NCBI RefSeq assembly: GCF_000422325.1
Contig: NZ_KE383818.1
Span: 619,945 to 683,944, forward strand
From: Marinospirillum minutulum DSM 6287
Lineage (GTDB): Bacteria; Pseudomonadota; Gammaproteobacteria; Pseudomonadales; Halomonadaceae
Reading direction: 5' to 3'
DNA length: 64,000 bases
The notes beneath the pieces are model-generated. The model was given only the letters and a program-made list of their open reading frames with translations, searched no databases and was not told the origin of the DNA. Shown one piece after another: positions 26,099 to 36,594 of the stretch (within the stretch, counting starts at the first letter, position 1; each line of letters opens with the position of its first letter). Position numbers and translations under genes: made by a program.

Positions 26099-28828
26099 CT
26101 ATTGAGCCTTTAATTCTTCTTCCAACTTCTTACGACGGCGCACTTCACGTGGGTCGTTAGGCGCTCGGCCTGGTAAGGGTTGGTAGCCAGGCAAGTGAGG
26201 GAAGGGGTTGTTGCTTGCTTCTTCTTTAGGTGCAGCAACTTCTTCCACTTGGGTAGGCTCAGGTGTTGGTTCTGTAGCGGTTACACTAGGCTCAGCCACA
26301 GGCGCTTCTGTTACAGACGCTTCTGTTACAGGCACTTCTGGCGCTTCAACTTTAGCCTCGCTCACTTTAGTTTCTTCAGTAGCAGGGGCTTGGCTTTCAA
26401 CTGGAGTTTCAGCCTTAGGTTGCTCTGTAACGGTTGCTTCCGTTGTTAGTGGCGCTGTAGCAGCTTCTTGCGTAACGCTAGTTTCTGTAACAGCTACTTC
26501 TGCTTCTGTAGTTGTTGATTCAGCCTTAGCTGGGCGACCGCGACCACGTTTAGGTTTTTCTTCTACTGCTTGAACTTCATTGTCTGTTGCTTCACTTGCA
26601 CTTGGTTCAGGCTGTTTTGCTGGGGGCGTTGCTTGTTGCTCAACACTTGCTGCTTCAGTTTTAATTTCAGGTGCTTTGTCGACTGGTGCAGCAGTTGGTT
26701 GGTTATTGCTATTTGTTTCTTCCACAGCAGGCTGTGCACTTGCTTTTAGTTTTTCAAAATCAGGTGCGACGGCTGCATCACCTGTAACTGCCTTATTGCG
26801 GCGGCGGTTACGTGGATTAGTGCGTGTAGGCTTAGGCGGTGTGTTGCTATCCTGAGCTGCTGCTGTTTGCTGACGCGTTTCCTGACGGTTGTTATCGTTC
26901 TGATTAGTGCTTTCATCACGATCACGGCGCGTACTAGTACGACGGTTATCCGTGCGTTGACGCGGGTTCCGTTGGTTGTTTTCTGCACGTGGGCGACTAG
27001 TACGGTTAGTGCGTTCGTTAGGCTTTTTATCAGTAGCTGTACGGTTTGCTGTGTTAGCTGCTGGCTTTTTAACTTCAGTTTTTTCAGTCGTAGTGGCTGG
27101 TTTACTAAAGAGAAGTTTAACCAAACGATTTACCAAACTAGGCTTTGCAGTTTTTTCTGCGGTAGTTGCTTGGTCGTTATTGCTGGTACTAAGGGTTTTA
27201 GCCTGTTCTTCAGTAGGTGCTGGTGTTGTGCGTATCACATTTTGTACGGCTGCTTCCGCAAAACCGGTTGCTTTATCGTTATTACTAATAGGTTCTTTAT
27301 CGTTACTCTTGCTAACGTCTAGCTCATAACTAGCAACCTGAATATCTGTTTCGGCTAACTCATCTTCACGTACACGGAACACATCGTAATGGGGTGTGTG
27401 CATATCCGGATTAGGAATAACAAGCACTTCAACGTTTTGACGTTTTTCTATGTCATTTAGTGGTGAGCGCTTTTCGTTAAGCAAGAAGGTGGCGACGGTT
27501 ACAGGCAATACGGCACGAATTTGTGCGGTATTTTCTTTCATGGCTTCTTCTTCAATTAAGCGAAGAATAGAAAGTGCGATGGATTTAACGTCACGAATGG
27601 TGCCTTGACCTTCACAGCGTGGGCAAACCATGCCACTGGTTTCGCCTAGTGATGGGCGTAGGCGCTGGCGAGACATTTCTAACAAACCAAAACGTGAGAT
27701 ACGACCAATTTGTACGCGGGCGCGGTCAATTTTTAGCGCATCACGCATACGGTTTTCTACTTCACGCTGGTTTTTAATCGGACTCATATCAATAAAGTCG
27801 ATAACCACTAGGCCACCGATATCACGCAGGCGTAGTTGACGAGCTACTTCATCGGCTGCTTCTAGGTTAGTTTGTAGAGCCGTTTCTTCTATATCGCTAC
27901 CACGGGTGGCACGTGCTGAGTTGATATCAATAGAAACTAGCGCTTCAGTGTGATCTATAACAATGGACCCACCGGAAGGTAGTTTTACTTCACGCTGGAA
28001 AGCTGTTTCTATTTGACTTTCTATTTGAAAACGAGAAAAAAGCGGTACATCGTCTTGGTAGAACTTAATTTTGTTCTGATAAGAAGGCATTACCTGTTGA
28101 ATAAAGGTTTGTGCTTGGTCGTAAACTTCTTGGTTATCAATAAGCACTTCACCAATATCTTGACGTAGGTAGTCACGCATGGCGCGAATAATAACGTTAG
28201 ATTCACGGTAAATTAAGAAGGGTGCTGGTTTTTCTAGTGCGGCTTGATTTACTGATTCCCAGATTTTAACTAGGTAATCTAAGTCCCACTGTAACTCTTC
28301 ACTAATACGGCCTATGCCCGCAGTACGAACAATAACGCCCATTTGACTAGGGACATTTAGGTTGCTCATGGCATCTTTTAAGGCGGTACATTCCTCGCCT
28401 TCAATACGGCGAGAGATGCCGCCAGCACGCGCATTATTGGGCATTAAAACCAGGTAGCGACCTGCTAGGCTAACATAGGTTGTAAGTGCAGCGCCTTTAT
28501 TGCCGCGCTCTTCTTTATCTACCTGAACAATGACTTCTGTGCCTTCTTTTACCAAGTCACGAATGTTGCCACGGCCTTCACTCGGGCTTTTGGCAAAATA
28601 TTCTCGACCTATTTCTTTTAGCGGTAAAAAACCATGGCGTTCAGCACCATAGTCAACAAAGGCAGCTTCTAGGCTGGGTTCAACACGGGTAATGCGTCCG
28701 CGATAAATATTGGCTTTTTTGGATTCTCTAGATCCAGATTCTATGTCGAGATCGTAAAGTCTTTGTCCGTCTACAAGCGCTACCCGGCGTTCTTCTGGCT
28801 GGGTAGCATTAATTAGCATGCGTTTCAT
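26099..28828 (-). CDS. rne: Ribonuclease E
   Basis: RNase E is the membrane-attached endonuclease that organises the degradosome and processes rRNA, tRNA and mRNA. The 909-residue protein has the S1 domain ([22 protein letters not shown]), the 5' sensor and RNase H-like regions, catalytic Asp residues in [12 protein letters not shown] and VVIDFIDM, and the Zn-link CPRCEGQG near residue 404. Residues after about 500 are low-complexity and rich in Arg/Asn, then Thr/Glu/Val. The end keeps a conserved [19 protein letters not shown] motif. It is divergent from rluC, as in E. coli and Pseudomonas, and has a long leader suggesting autoregulation. Confidence 0.97.
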   Translation of the reverse strand: MKRMLINATQPEERRVALVDGQRLYDLDIESGSRESKKANIYRGRITRVEPSLEAAFVDYGAERHGFLPLKEIGREYFAKSPSEGRGNIRDLVKEGTEVIVQVDKEERGNKGAALTTYVSLAGRYLVLMPNNARAGGISRRIEGEECTALKDAMSNLNVPSQMGVIVRTAGIGRISEELQWDLDYLVKIWESVNQAALEKPAPFLIYRESNVIIRAMRDYLRQDIGEVLIDNQEVYDQAQTFIQQVMPSYQNKIKFYQDDVPLFSRFQIESQIETAFQREVKLPSGGSIVIDHTEALVSIDINSARATRGSDIEETALQTNLEAADEVARQLRLRDIGGLVVIDFIDMSPIKNQREVENRMRDALKIDRARVQIGRISRFGLLEMSRQRLRPSLGETSGMVCPRCEGQGTIRDVKSIALSILRLIEEEAMKENTAQIRAVLPVTVATFLLNEKRSPLNDIEKRQNVEVLVIPNPDMHTPHYDVFRVREDELAETDIQVASYELDVSKSNDKEPISNNDKATGFAEAAVQNVIRTTPAPTEEQAKTLSTSNNDQATTAEKTAKPSLVNRLVKLLFSKPATTTEKTEVKKPAANTANRTATDKKPNERTNRTSRPRAENNQRNPRQRTDNRRTSTRRDRDESTNQNDNNRQETRQQTAAAQDSNTPPKPTRTNPRNRRRNKAVTGDAAVAPDFEKLKASAQPAVEETNSNNQPTAAPVDKAPEIKTEAASVEQQATPPAKQPEPSASEATDNEVQAVEEKPKRGRGRPAKAESTTTEAEVAVTETSVTQEAATAPLTTEATVTEQPKAETPVESQAPATEETKVSEAKVEAPEVPVTEASVTEAPVAEPSVTATEPTPEPTQVEEVAAPKEEASNNPFPHLPGYQPLPGRAPNDPREVRRRKKLEEELKAQ
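26298..26342. repeat. 15-base tandem repeat inside rne
   Basis: Three near-identical 15-base units of the type ACAGGCGCTTCTGTT follow each other in the part coding for the disordered C-terminal region, giving repeated VTEAS/P units. Such a tract may vary in copy number between strains. Confidence 0.7.
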
Positions 28829-29204
28829 GGTGTTTCCGTATGTTCTGGCAGTCCAGACATGGCGGGTTGTTTACATTATGTTTCTTTGTGCTGTTACACC
28901 AAAAGCCAATTGGGGTTTTGGTTTTCTGCTTAACCTGAGAGACCGTTCGCTTCATTTAAACTACTCACTTAAATGGTGAGCTACGCATAAACAACTATTT
29001 TATAGGATCGAAACGTTACAATTTCTACTAGTTAGCACAAGGTAAAAATAAATAATTCACAACTCGCGAGCCTGTGCCGCGGTTTCTTCTTGCCTGATAA
29101 GGGCATCGGGCGTTCTTAAAATTTGTTTTGTGCTGGCCTGCGTGTCGCCCACCAAGATCTACTATGGGTGCAGGCGCTCCATGAGGGTATTACCCTTTTT
29201 CGCA
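28829..29204 (-). promoter_or_regulatory. Long 5' leader of rne
   Basis: No gene lies in the 484 bases between rne and rluC. The promoter at 29211-29239 predicts a leader of about 375 nt, close to the 361 nt of E. coli rne, whose leader hairpins let RNase E cleave its own mRNA. A visible minus-strand hairpin is CTCAC-CATTTAA-GTGAG near 28964-28980. Confidence 0.5.
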
Positions 29205-29210
29205 CACCGC

Positions 29211-29239
29211 ATCATACCAGCAGTCATGGGGCTGAGCAA
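29211..29239 (-). promoter_or_regulatory. Sigma-70 promoter of rne
   Basis: On the minus strand, TTGCTC (29239-29234) is followed after exactly 17 bases by TATGAT (29216-29211) with an extended -10 TG one base before it. Confidence 0.65.
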
Positions 29240-29312
29240 TCAGTCAGAAAAAGACCTGTAAGCTTGTTATACTGAGCTGATTTTTTAATAGCTAACCTAG
29301 GTAATTTGATTT

Positions 29313-30281
29313 ATGTCGAGTCCCGCTGGCACCCCTTTAGCAGTCAGTTATTTAGAAGTAACCGCCAATGCTGTAGGTCAAAGGTTAGATAACTATTTGT
29401 TGAACCAGCTTAAAGGTGCACCAAAAACACTTGTCTACCGCATTATCCGTAAGGGCGAGGTAAGAATTAATAAAAAACGAGCTAAAGCAGATACACGTTT
29501 AAACCTAGGCGACTCAATAAGAGTGCCACCTATACGTTTAGCAGAAAAAGCGTCGCAAACACCAGTAGGCAAGAGTTTGCGTGAGTTGTTGTTAGGTGAG
29601 GCATTGCTTTTTGAAAATGAAGAAATCATGGTTTTTAACAAGCCTGCTGGTTTGGCTGTGCATGGTGGAAGCGGTGTACGCATAGGGCTGATTGAAGCTT
29701 TAAGGCAGGTCAGACCTGAACTAACCGCTTTGGAATTAGTGCATCGGTTAGATAAAGATACTTCTGGCTGTATTCTGCTGGCAAAATCTCGCCAAGCTTT
29801 GAATTTTTTGCAAGATCAATTACGTGAAAAAAGCATGGGAAAGTATTATCAAGCTTGGGTGCTAGGTGATTGGCCGAGTAATTTACAAGAAATAAACGCC
29901 CCTATAGATCGTGCTTCTTCACCCTCAGGTGAACGCCGCATGAAGGTTGCAGAACACCTAGAAGGTAAGGCTTCCCTGACACGCTTCAAAATTATTAAGA
30001 AGCAACAAGGGCTTACGCTAATTGAAGCAGAGCCAGTAACAGGACGAACGCACCAAATTCGTATTCATGCTACTTCAGCAGGTTTTCCTTTAATTGGCGA
30101 CCCAAAATATGGTAAAGACACAATTAATGAACATTTTCGTCGTGCGGGTATCCCAAGAATGTTCTTACATGCGCGTCGATTAGAATTTTTAGACCCTGTA
30201 ACGCAACAACGCTTATCAATAGAAGCACCCTTAGAAGAAAGTTGGCAGAAAGTTGAACAGGTTAAGGTAGGAAAACTATGA
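29313..30281 (+). CDS. rluC: 23S rRNA pseudouridine(955/2504/2580) synthase
   Basis: RluC modifies three uridines of 23S rRNA. The 322-residue protein has an N-terminal S4 RNA-binding domain (QRLDNYLLNQL, RIIRKGEVRINKKRA) and the RluA-type catalytic domain with Asp in HRLDKDTSGC, then GRTHQIRIHA. It is divergent from rne, the usual gammaproteobacterial place. It overlaps sppA by 4 bases. Confidence 0.95.
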   Translation: MSSPAGTPLAVSYLEVTANAVGQRLDNYLLNQLKGAPKTLVYRIIRKGEVRINKKRAKADTRLNLGDSIRVPPIRLAEKASQTPVGKSLRELLLGEALLFENEEIMVFNKPAGLAVHGGSGVRIGLIEALRQVRPELTALELVHRLDKDTSGCILLAKSRQALNFLQDQLREKSMGKYYQAWVLGDWPSNLQEINAPIDRASSPSGERRMKVAEHLEGKASLTRFKIIKKQQGLTLIEAEPVTGRTHQIRIHATSAGFPLIGDPKYGKDTINEHFRRAGIPRMFLHARRLEFLDPVTQQRLSIEAPLEESWQKVEQVKVGKL

Positions 30282-31270
30282 GTGAGCAACAAGACCCTTG
30301 GACTAGCCAAGCTAAGCCAGTTGAAGAGCATAAAAAAACAGGTGAGCCAGAGCAGTGGATGCAAGCCTGGGCGAAGGAAGTTTTATTGGAGCAGCGCCGT
30401 GCTAGAAGAGGCCGTTTAATTGGTGGTATTTTTCGTGGTGTATTAACTCTGGCGGTTTTATTGCTAGTCTTTGGTTCAGGAAAGCAGCTTTTATCACCTG
30501 CCAAAGAGAGTAACACTGGTGGGGCGCATTTAGCCTTGGTAGACATTAAAGGAACAATTGAAGCAGACGGACGCGCCAGTGCGGTACAAGTATTGCAAGG
30601 TGCGCAACGTGCTTTTAAAGCCCCAGGTGCTAAGGCTGTGGTGTTAAGAATTAATAGCCCAGGTGGTAGTCCAGTACAAGCTGGTCAAATTTATGAGGGT
30701 ATTCTTAAACTGAAGCAAGCTAATCCCCAGTTGCCAGTTTATGCTGTTATTGAAGACTTAGGTGCCTCTGGTGGTTATTACGTTGCAGTTGCTGCGGATA
30801 CTATTCTTGCTGATCGTGCTAGCCTTGTTGGTTCTATAGGCGTTGTTTCTGGTGGTTTTGGTTTTAAAGAAGCCATGGAGCGCTTAGGCATAGAGCGGAG
30901 GGTATTTACTTCAGGAGAAAACAAGGCTTTTTTAGACCCTTTTACTGAAATGAGCACTGAACAGCGCGCTTTTTGGCAAACAATTCTTGATTCAACCCAT
31001 CAGCAATTTATTCAGCGAGTGAAAGAAGGTCGTGGTGAGCGTTTAGCCAACAACCCACAAATTTTTTCTGGATTAGTTTGGAATGGTGAGCTGGCCTTAG
31101 AGCAAGGACTCATTGACGACCTAGGTTCAGTGTTTAGTCTTCAAAGCAGCTTAGGCCTAGAGCGTCTAGTTAATTACACACCAGAACCTAACCCTTGGCA
31201 GTTAATAGAAAAACGTTTAGGAACAGCGTTTAAATCAGCTTTTATCGAGCTTGCTGCACCGAGTTATTAG
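30278..31270 (+). CDS. sppA: S49 signal peptide peptidase, SppA36 type
   Basis: A 330-residue membrane-anchored serine peptidase that degrades cleaved signal peptides. One transmembrane segment lies at about residues 46-67 (GIFRGVLTLAVLLLVFGSG). The protease domain carries the Ser in EDLGASGGYYVAVAAD and the Lys-region SLVGSIGVVSGGFGFKEAMERLG. It is the short, single-domain form. In Pseudomonas rluC and sppA are close neighbours. Here the overlap with rluC shows one operon. Confidence 0.92.
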   Translation: MSEQQDPWTSQAKPVEEHKKTGEPEQWMQAWAKEVLLEQRRARRGRLIGGIFRGVLTLAVLLLVFGSGKQLLSPAKESNTGGAHLALVDIKGTIEADGRASAVQVLQGAQRAFKAPGAKAVVLRINSPGGSPVQAGQIYEGILKLKQANPQLPVYAVIEDLGASGGYYVAVAADTILADRASLVGSIGVVSGGFGFKEAMERLGIERRVFTSGENKAFLDPFTEMSTEQRAFWQTILDSTHQQFIQRVKEGRGERLANNPQIFSGLVWNGELALEQGLIDDLGSVFSLQSSLGLERLVNYTPEPNPWQLIEKRLGTAFKSAFIELAAPSY

Positions 31271-31331
31271 TAGGCAAGTAAATGAAAAAATCTGAGTGTT
31301 TAGTGTTACTTTATTTTAAATCTATGTAGAA

Positions 31332-31347
31332 TAGAACGGTCAGTCTA
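31332..31347. promoter_or_regulatory. Possible TetR-type operator before the RND genes
   Basis: TAGAACGGTCAGTCTA has TAGA/TCTA arms and lies 55 bases before the adaptor gene, overlapping a TAGAAT hexamer that could be a -10. The inner bases are not symmetric and no regulator gene is adjacent, so this is weak. Confidence 0.25.
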
Positions 31348-31401
31348 ATTTGCCATAAGATAGCCAGGTTTTTGGCATCACCATTTTTATACGAGGTTGT
31401 T

Positions 31402-32538
31402 ATGCGCATGCCTTTTCGTCCTGTATTTCTTGTTACTCTGCTAGCAAGTGCCCTGCTAGTGGGTTGTGATAAACAAGAAAACCCTGCTGCAGCCCCTATG
31501 GCTGCACCTGCTCAAGAAGTTTCTGTTGTAACCCTGGAGACACAAGCAGTAACTTTGCATCGTGAACTTTCTGGGCGTACTCACCCCTTTTTAATTGCAG
31601 AAGTTCGCCCCCAAGTCAGTGGGCTAATTGAACAGCGTTTATTTACTGAAGGGGCGCTAGTTGAAGAAGGTCAACCGCTTTACCAGTTAGACAATGCCCT
31701 ATACCTAGCCGAATTAAATAGTGCTAAGGCTTCATTGCAGCGTGCTAAAGCCTCTTTAAGTTCTGCACAACGTGTGGCTAAGCGAGCAGAAAGCTTGCGT
31801 GCTACTGGCGCAATTAGTCAGCAGGGTTACGATGATGCCATTACTGGTTTAGAGCAAGCGCAAGCAAGCCTAGCTGTAGCAGAGGCAACGGTACAAAGTC
31901 GTCAAGTAACACTAAGCAATGCCCGTATTACCGCACCGATAAGCGGCAGAATTAGTATTTCCACAGTAACACGTGGTGCTTTGGTTACGGCCAATCAGCC
32001 TCAAGCTTTAACAACAATTCAGCAGTTAGACCCTCTGTACATTGATGTTAACCAATCTTCTAATGAATGGTTAAGATTACAGCGTCAGCTTGAATCTGGC
32101 GCTTTATCTCGTTCCGAAGACGTTGATGTGGTTATTACGCTGGAAGATGGTAGTGAATACCCTCACCCAGGTCGAATGACACTAGCTGATGTAACTGTTA
32201 ACCAAAGCACAGGTAGTTTTGCCTTACGTGCTGAAGTGCCTAACCCTGATCACCTACTTCTACCGGGTATGTATGTAAGAGCACGTATCAATATGGGTAC
32301 GCGTGAAAATGGCTTGCTAGTACCTCAGCGCAGCGTTGCACGTGATGCGCGTGGCGATACCTTTGTAATGCTAGTGAATGGCAGCAACCAAATTGAACGC
32401 CGCACGATAGTAGTTAATCAAACCATTGGCGATCAGTGGTTAGTCGATTCAGGTCTTGAAGCAGGTGATCGTGTTGTTGTTGCAGGCCTGCAAAAAATTC
32501 GCCCAGGTGCAACGGTAACCACCGTTAAGGCCGAATAA
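31402..32538 (+). CDS. RND efflux periplasmic adaptor lipoprotein
   Basis: A 378-residue membrane-fusion protein of the AcrA/MexA type that bridges an RND pump and an outer-membrane channel. The signal peptide ends in a lipobox (LASALLVGC). The biotinyl-lipoyl halves ([30 protein letters not shown]), the alpha-hairpin ([16 protein letters not shown]) and the beta-barrel follow in order. ATG 31402 has GAGG 5 bases upstream and gives a proper signal peptide; the upstream in-frame reading does not. The pump gene follows after 11 bases. Confidence 0.93.
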   Translation: MRMPFRPVFLVTLLASALLVGCDKQENPAAAPMAAPAQEVSVVTLETQAVTLHRELSGRTHPFLIAEVRPQVSGLIEQRLFTEGALVEEGQPLYQLDNALYLAELNSAKASLQRAKASLSSAQRVAKRAESLRATGAISQQGYDDAITGLEQAQASLAVAEATVQSRQVTLSNARITAPISGRISISTVTRGALVTANQPQALTTIQQLDPLYIDVNQSSNEWLRLQRQLESGALSRSEDVDVVITLEDGSEYPHPGRMTLADVTVNQSTGSFALRAEVPNPDHLLLPGMYVRARINMGTRENGLLVPQRSVARDARGDTFVMLVNGSNQIERRTIVVNQTIGDQWLVDSGLEAGDRVVVAGLQKIRPGATVTTVKAE

Positions 32539-32549
32539 GGAGTAGCTTC

Positions 32550-35500
32550 ATGGCTCGTTTTTTTATAGATCGTCCTGTTTTTGCTTGGGTGATCGCAATT
32601 ATTATTATGTTGGCAGGGGGATTAGCAGCCTTAAACCTGCCTGTTTCTATGTATCCACCGATTGCGCCGCCAACCATTGATATTCGTGCTTCTTACCCAG
32701 GTGCTTCAGCGCAGGTCGTTGAGAACTCAGTTACTCAGGTGATAGAGCAAAACTTAACGGGTTTAGATGGTTTGCTGTATTTTTCATCTAACAGTTCATC
32801 TAATGGTGCAACGCAAATTAGTCTGACCTTTGCTAATGGTACTGACCCTGATACTGCACAAGTGCAGGTACAAAACCAAGTACAGGTTGCTATGCCGCAG
32901 TTGCCACAAAGTGTGCAGCAGCAAGGTGTAAGGGTAAACAAATCAAGTACAGGTTTCTTGCAGGTACTGGCTTTTGTTTCTAGTGATGGAAAAATGTCCC
33001 GTGCAGATATTTCAGATTATGTTAGTACTAACCTAGCTGAACCTTTAAGCCGTGTTCCCGGTGTAGGTAGTGTTCGGGTGTTTGGTGCTAAGTATGCCAT
33101 GCGTATTTGGCTTAACCCAGAAAAACTGGATACCTACCGTTTAACCACAAATGAAGTGATTGCTGCTATCAAGGCACAAAATGCTCAGGTGGCTGTGGGG
33201 CAATTAGGTGGTACGCCTGCAAGAGAAGGTCAGCAGCTTAACGCAACCATTAATGCACAGGATCGTTTACAAACGGCTGAAGAATTTCGTGACATAGTGA
33301 TTCGTGCTAATACCGATGGCTCATTACTGCATTTAGGTGATATTGCCAAGGTGGAATTGGGCGCTGAAAGTTATGACTACCTAACCCGCTATAATGGCAA
33401 AGCCGCTAGCGGTGTTGCTATTTCCTTGTCGTCTGGAGGTAATGCACTTTCTACCTCTGATAACGTTGCTAAGTTAATGGAAGAGCTAAAACCTTTCTTT
33501 CCTGAAGGTTTAGAAGTGGTTATTCCTTTTGATACCACGCCTTTTGTACGTGTTTCTATTAAAGGGGTTTTCACCACTCTGGTAGAAGCTATCGTACTAG
33601 TATTCCTGGTTATGTACCTTTTCTTACAGAATATACGTGCCACGATCATTCCTACTATTGCAGTACCTGTCGTTCTTTTAGGTACCTTTGGGATACTTGC
33701 AAGCTTAGGCTTCTCTATTAACATGCTTACCATGTTTGCCATGGTGCTAGCCATAGGTTTGCTGGTTGATGATGCCATCGTTGTTGTAGAAAACGTGGAA
33801 AGGATTATGGCTGAAGAGGGCTTGTCGCCTTTGGAAGCTACACGAAAATCGATGGATCAAATTACTGGTGCACTGGTAGGTATTGGCTTAGTTTTATCGG
33901 CCGTATTTGTACCCATGGCCTTTATGACGGGGTCGACTGGGGTTATTTACCGTCAGTTCTCCGCCACCATTGTTTCAGCTATGGGTTTGTCGGTACTGGT
34001 TGCTATTGTCTTAACACCAGCCCTCTGTGCCACCATGTTAAAGCCCATTAAAAAAGGCGATGAACACGAAAAGAAAGGCTTCTTTGGCTGGTTTAACCGT
34101 AACTTTGAGCGCAGTAGTGCTACCTACCGTCGTGGTGTGAAAGGTATGCTGGTTCGTCCTGCGCGTTTTATGCTGGTATTTGCTTTGTTAGTGGTATTTA
34201 TGGGTTGGATGTTTATTCGTCTACCTAGCTCCTTCTTACCGCCAGAAGATCAGGGTGTGCTTATTTCACAGATTATTGCCCCCGTTGGTGCAACACAAGA
34301 ACGCACCATGGAAAGCATTTATAAGCTAGAAGACCACTTTATGAATAATGAGCCAGACAGTGTTAAGTCAGTGTTCACTATTCAAGGCTTTAGTTTCAGC
34401 GGTGTAGGTCAAAATGCTGGTATTGCTTTTGTTAAGCTTAAAGACTGGTCAGAGCGTACTACACCCCAAACGGCTGCAGGTGCAGTTGCCGGGCGTGCTA
34501 TGGGTGCATGGCAAGGTTTGAAAGATGCCATTGCCTTTACCTTCCCACCACCAGCTATGCCTGAATTGGGTGTTGCAGCAGGTTTTAGTTTCTTCTTAAA
34601 AGACAATGCTGGGCAGGGGCATGAAGGCTTGTTAAATGCGCGTAATCAGCTGTTAGGTATGGCTAACCAAAGTGAATTGCTAACACGTGTAAGGCCTAAT
34701 GGTCAGGAAGACACACCACAATTTAGAATTGATATAGATACCGCACGCGCTTCTGCTTTGGGTTTATCTATGGCAGAAATCAACGCAACCCTTTCAACGG
34801 CTTGGGGTGGTGCTTATATAGATGACTTTATTGATAGAGGCCGTGTTAAGCGTGTTTATATGCAAGCAGAAGCCGAATTCCGTATGTCGCCTGAAGACCT
34901 TTTGCTTTGGTCGGTTAAAAACAATCAAGGTGAGATGGTACCTTTTGCAGCCTTTGCTTCTACACGTTGGGATTATGGTTCACCCCGTTTAGAACGCTTC
35001 AATGGCATAGCCGCTATGGAAGTACAGGGTGAAGCAGCACCTGGGGTTAGTTCAGGTGAAGCCATGGCAGAGGTTGAGCGTTTAGTAAGGCAGTTACCGG
35101 CAGGATTTAGTGTGGATTGGAGTGGTTTGTCTTATCAAGAGCGTGAAGCAGGTTCTCAAGCACCCTTGCTTTATGCCTTATCCTTGCTCGTTGTATTCCT
35201 TTGTTTGGCAGCACTTTATGAAAGCTGGATAGTGCCTACTGCAGTTATGCTAGTGGCACCGCTAGGTATTCTAGGTACTGTGCTAGCCAATACTGCGCGT
35301 GGTATGGAGCAAGATATTTATTTCCAAGTAGCCATGTTAGCAACGGTAGGCTTAACCAGTAAAAACGCGATTCTTATTGTTGAGTTTGCTAAGGCTAATT
35401 TAGAGCAGGGTATGGAGCTAATTGAAGCAACCCTAAGTGCAGTTAAAGACCGTCTACGTCCCATTATTATGACTTCGCTTGCCTTTGGTTTAGGTGTCTT

Positions 35501-35675
35501 GCCTTTAGCTATAGCAACAGGTGCAGGTTCTGGTGCGCAGCGTGCCATAGGTACAGGTGTACTTGGCGGTATGTTAATTGGTACTTTCTTAGGTATTTTC
35601 TTTATTCCTTTGTTCTTTGTCGTTGTACAAAAGCTCTTTGGAAAGAAAAACCTAGTTAAAAGTAAAGAAGCTTAA
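32550..35675 (+). CDS. RND multidrug efflux pump, HAE1 family (AcrB-like)
   Basis: A 1041-residue inner-membrane proton/drug antiporter with the standard 12-helix layout. It has the [16 protein letters not shown] start, the proton-relay Asp pair in [17 protein letters not shown] near residue 405, and the second TM half with [20 protein letters not shown] precedes the ATG. There is no outer-membrane factor gene downstream and no local regulator, so it must use a TolC/OprM encoded elsewhere. Substrates are unknown. Confidence 0.95.
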   Translation: MARFFIDRPVFAWVIAIIIMLAGGLAALNLPVSMYPPIAPPTIDIRASYPGASAQVVENSVTQVIEQNLTGLDGLLYFSSNSSSNGATQISLTFANGTDPDTAQVQVQNQVQVAMPQLPQSVQQQGVRVNKSSTGFLQVLAFVSSDGKMSRADISDYVSTNLAEPLSRVPGVGSVRVFGAKYAMRIWLNPEKLDTYRLTTNEVIAAIKAQNAQVAVGQLGGTPAREGQQLNATINAQDRLQTAEEFRDIVIRANTDGSLLHLGDIAKVELGAESYDYLTRYNGKAASGVAISLSSGGNALSTSDNVAKLMEELKPFFPEGLEVVIPFDTTPFVRVSIKGVFTTLVEAIVLVFLVMYLFLQNIRATIIPTIAVPVVLLGTFGILASLGFSINMLTMFAMVLAIGLLVDDAIVVVENVERIMAEEGLSPLEATRKSMDQITGALVGIGLVLSAVFVPMAFMTGSTGVIYRQFSATIVSAMGLSVLVAIVLTPALCATMLKPIKKGDEHEKKGFFGWFNRNFERSSATYRRGVKGMLVRPARFMLVFALLVVFMGWMFIRLPSSFLPPEDQGVLISQIIAPVGATQERTMESIYKLEDHFMNNEPDSVKSVFTIQGFSFSGVGQNAGIAFVKLKDWSERTTPQTAAGAVAGRAMGAWQGLKDAIAFTFPPPAMPELGVAAGFSFFLKDNAGQGHEGLLNARNQLLGMANQSELLTRVRPNGQEDTPQFRIDIDTARASALGLSMAEINATLSTAWGGAYIDDFIDRGRVKRVYMQAEAEFRMSPEDLLLWSVKNNQGEMVPFAAFASTRWDYGSPRLERFNGIAAMEVQGEAAPGVSSGEAMAEVERLVRQLPAGFSVDWSGLSYQEREAGSQAPLLYALSLLVVFLCLAALYESWIVPTAVMLVAPLGILGTVLANTARGMEQDIYFQVAMLATVGLTSKNAILIVEFAKANLEQGMELIEATLSAVKDRLRPIIMTSLAFGLGVLPLAIATGAGSGAQRAIGTGVLGGMLIGTFLGIFFIPLFFVVVQKLFGKKNLVKSKEA

Positions 35676-35683
35676 GCTGGAAT

Positions 35684-35726
35684 AAAGGTGACTTGTGCTC
35701 TATGAAAGCATAGAATAGTCGCCTTT
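35684..35726 (+). terminator. Long hairpin after the RND operon
   Basis: AAAGGTGACT pairs with AGTCGCCTTT (one G-T pair), and an inner stem TCTATG/CATAGA has an AAAG loop. A T run is missing, so it could be a factor-dependent terminator or mRNA-stabilising structure between the pump gene and yceD. Confidence 0.5.
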
Positions 35727-35815
35727 ACAGGCTTGCCCTGTTAGTTTTTGCGCTGAAGTGTCTTTGTGCTTTGACACTTAGCTTAAGTCACTCTATTATT
35801 ACGCGCTTGAATTTT

Positions 35816-36352
35816 ATGCAAAACGAATACTTGCGTCACCCGCTGGATCCTTGGAAGCTATGTACTGCAGAAGGTGCAATCAGTGTTGATGTGCCCATGC
35901 AAGACATGCAAAGGCTGCAGGAAATGTTAGTGAGTGCTGAAGGTAAGGCTCATTATGAGTTGCACTTCAGCTTAGGCCAACACCGCCTGTTGCAAGTTCA
36001 AGGAAAAGTTAAGGGTGAAGTGACACTGGAATGCCAGCGTTGTCTGGAAGCAGTAAGTCAGACACTTGAGAGCGAATTCCTGTGGGGACTGGTGACCAGC
36101 GAAGAAGCGGCAGTTAACTTGCCACGAACGCACGAGCCGGTATTCATAGAAAATGAGACACTCGACCTTCTGCCTGCTTTAGAAGATGAATTGATCCTAG
36201 CCTTACCTTTGGTGGCTTACCATCCAGAGGGTAGTTGTAAGGTTCCAGGTCAGCTCACTGAGCAGCAGCCTGAAGTTCAAGTATCTACAAAGAAACACAA
36301 CCCTTTTAGTGCTCTGGCTGATTTGAAAAAATCACTTAAATCCGGGCAATGA
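35816..36352 (+). CDS. yceD: YceD-family (DUF177) 23S rRNA accumulation protein
   Basis: The 178-residue protein from ATG 35816 starts with QNEYLRHPLDPWKL and has the VTLECQRCLEAV Cys-pair motif, LLPALEDELILALPLV and the terminal NPFSALADLKKSLK, all as in E. coli YceD. YceD is linked to 23S rRNA accumulation and almost always precedes rpmF. The 15 extra upstream codons from 35771 are not conserved. The ribosome binding site is weak. rpmF follows after 37 bases. Confidence 0.93.
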   Translation: MQNEYLRHPLDPWKLCTAEGAISVDVPMQDMQRLQEMLVSAEGKAHYELHFSLGQHRLLQVQGKVKGEVTLECQRCLEAVSQTLESEFLWGLVTSEEAAVNLPRTHEPVFIENETLDLLPALEDELILALPLVAYHPEGSCKVPGQLTEQQPEVQVSTKKHNPFSALADLKKSLKSGQ

Positions 36353-36389
36353 ATGTTTAAGTTTGGCTTAGTAAACCTGGGAGTAAATC

Positions 36390-36569
36390 ATGGCTGTCCA
36401 AAAATCTAAAAAAACCCGTTCTGCACGTGGCATGCGTCGTGCACACGATTCTCTAACCGCTCCAGCACTTGCTGTTGATGCAACAACTGGTGAAGTTCAC
36501 CGCCGTCACCATGTGACTGCAGAAGGCTTTTACCGTGGCAAGCAAGTTATTAATAAAGACGAAGATTAA
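36390..36569 (+). CDS. rpmF: 50S ribosomal protein L32
   Basis: A 59-residue basic protein reading [20 protein letters not shown], then the L32 segments [16 protein letters not shown] lies 7 bases before the ATG. It is the gammaproteobacterial form without a Cys zinc ribbon. It lies in the usual yceD-rpmF-plsX order. Confidence 0.97.
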   Translation: MAVQKSKKTRSARGMRRAHDSLTAPALAVDATTGEVHRRHHVTAEGFYRGKQVINKDED

Positions 36570-36594
36570 GTATTGATCTGCACGGGTAATTGTT

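Noticed and set aside
26180-27329. Long open frames on the plus strand opposite the 3' half of rne
   Set aside because: They mirror the repetitive Thr/Glu/Ala-coding part of rne; no ribosome binding sites and no recognisable domains.
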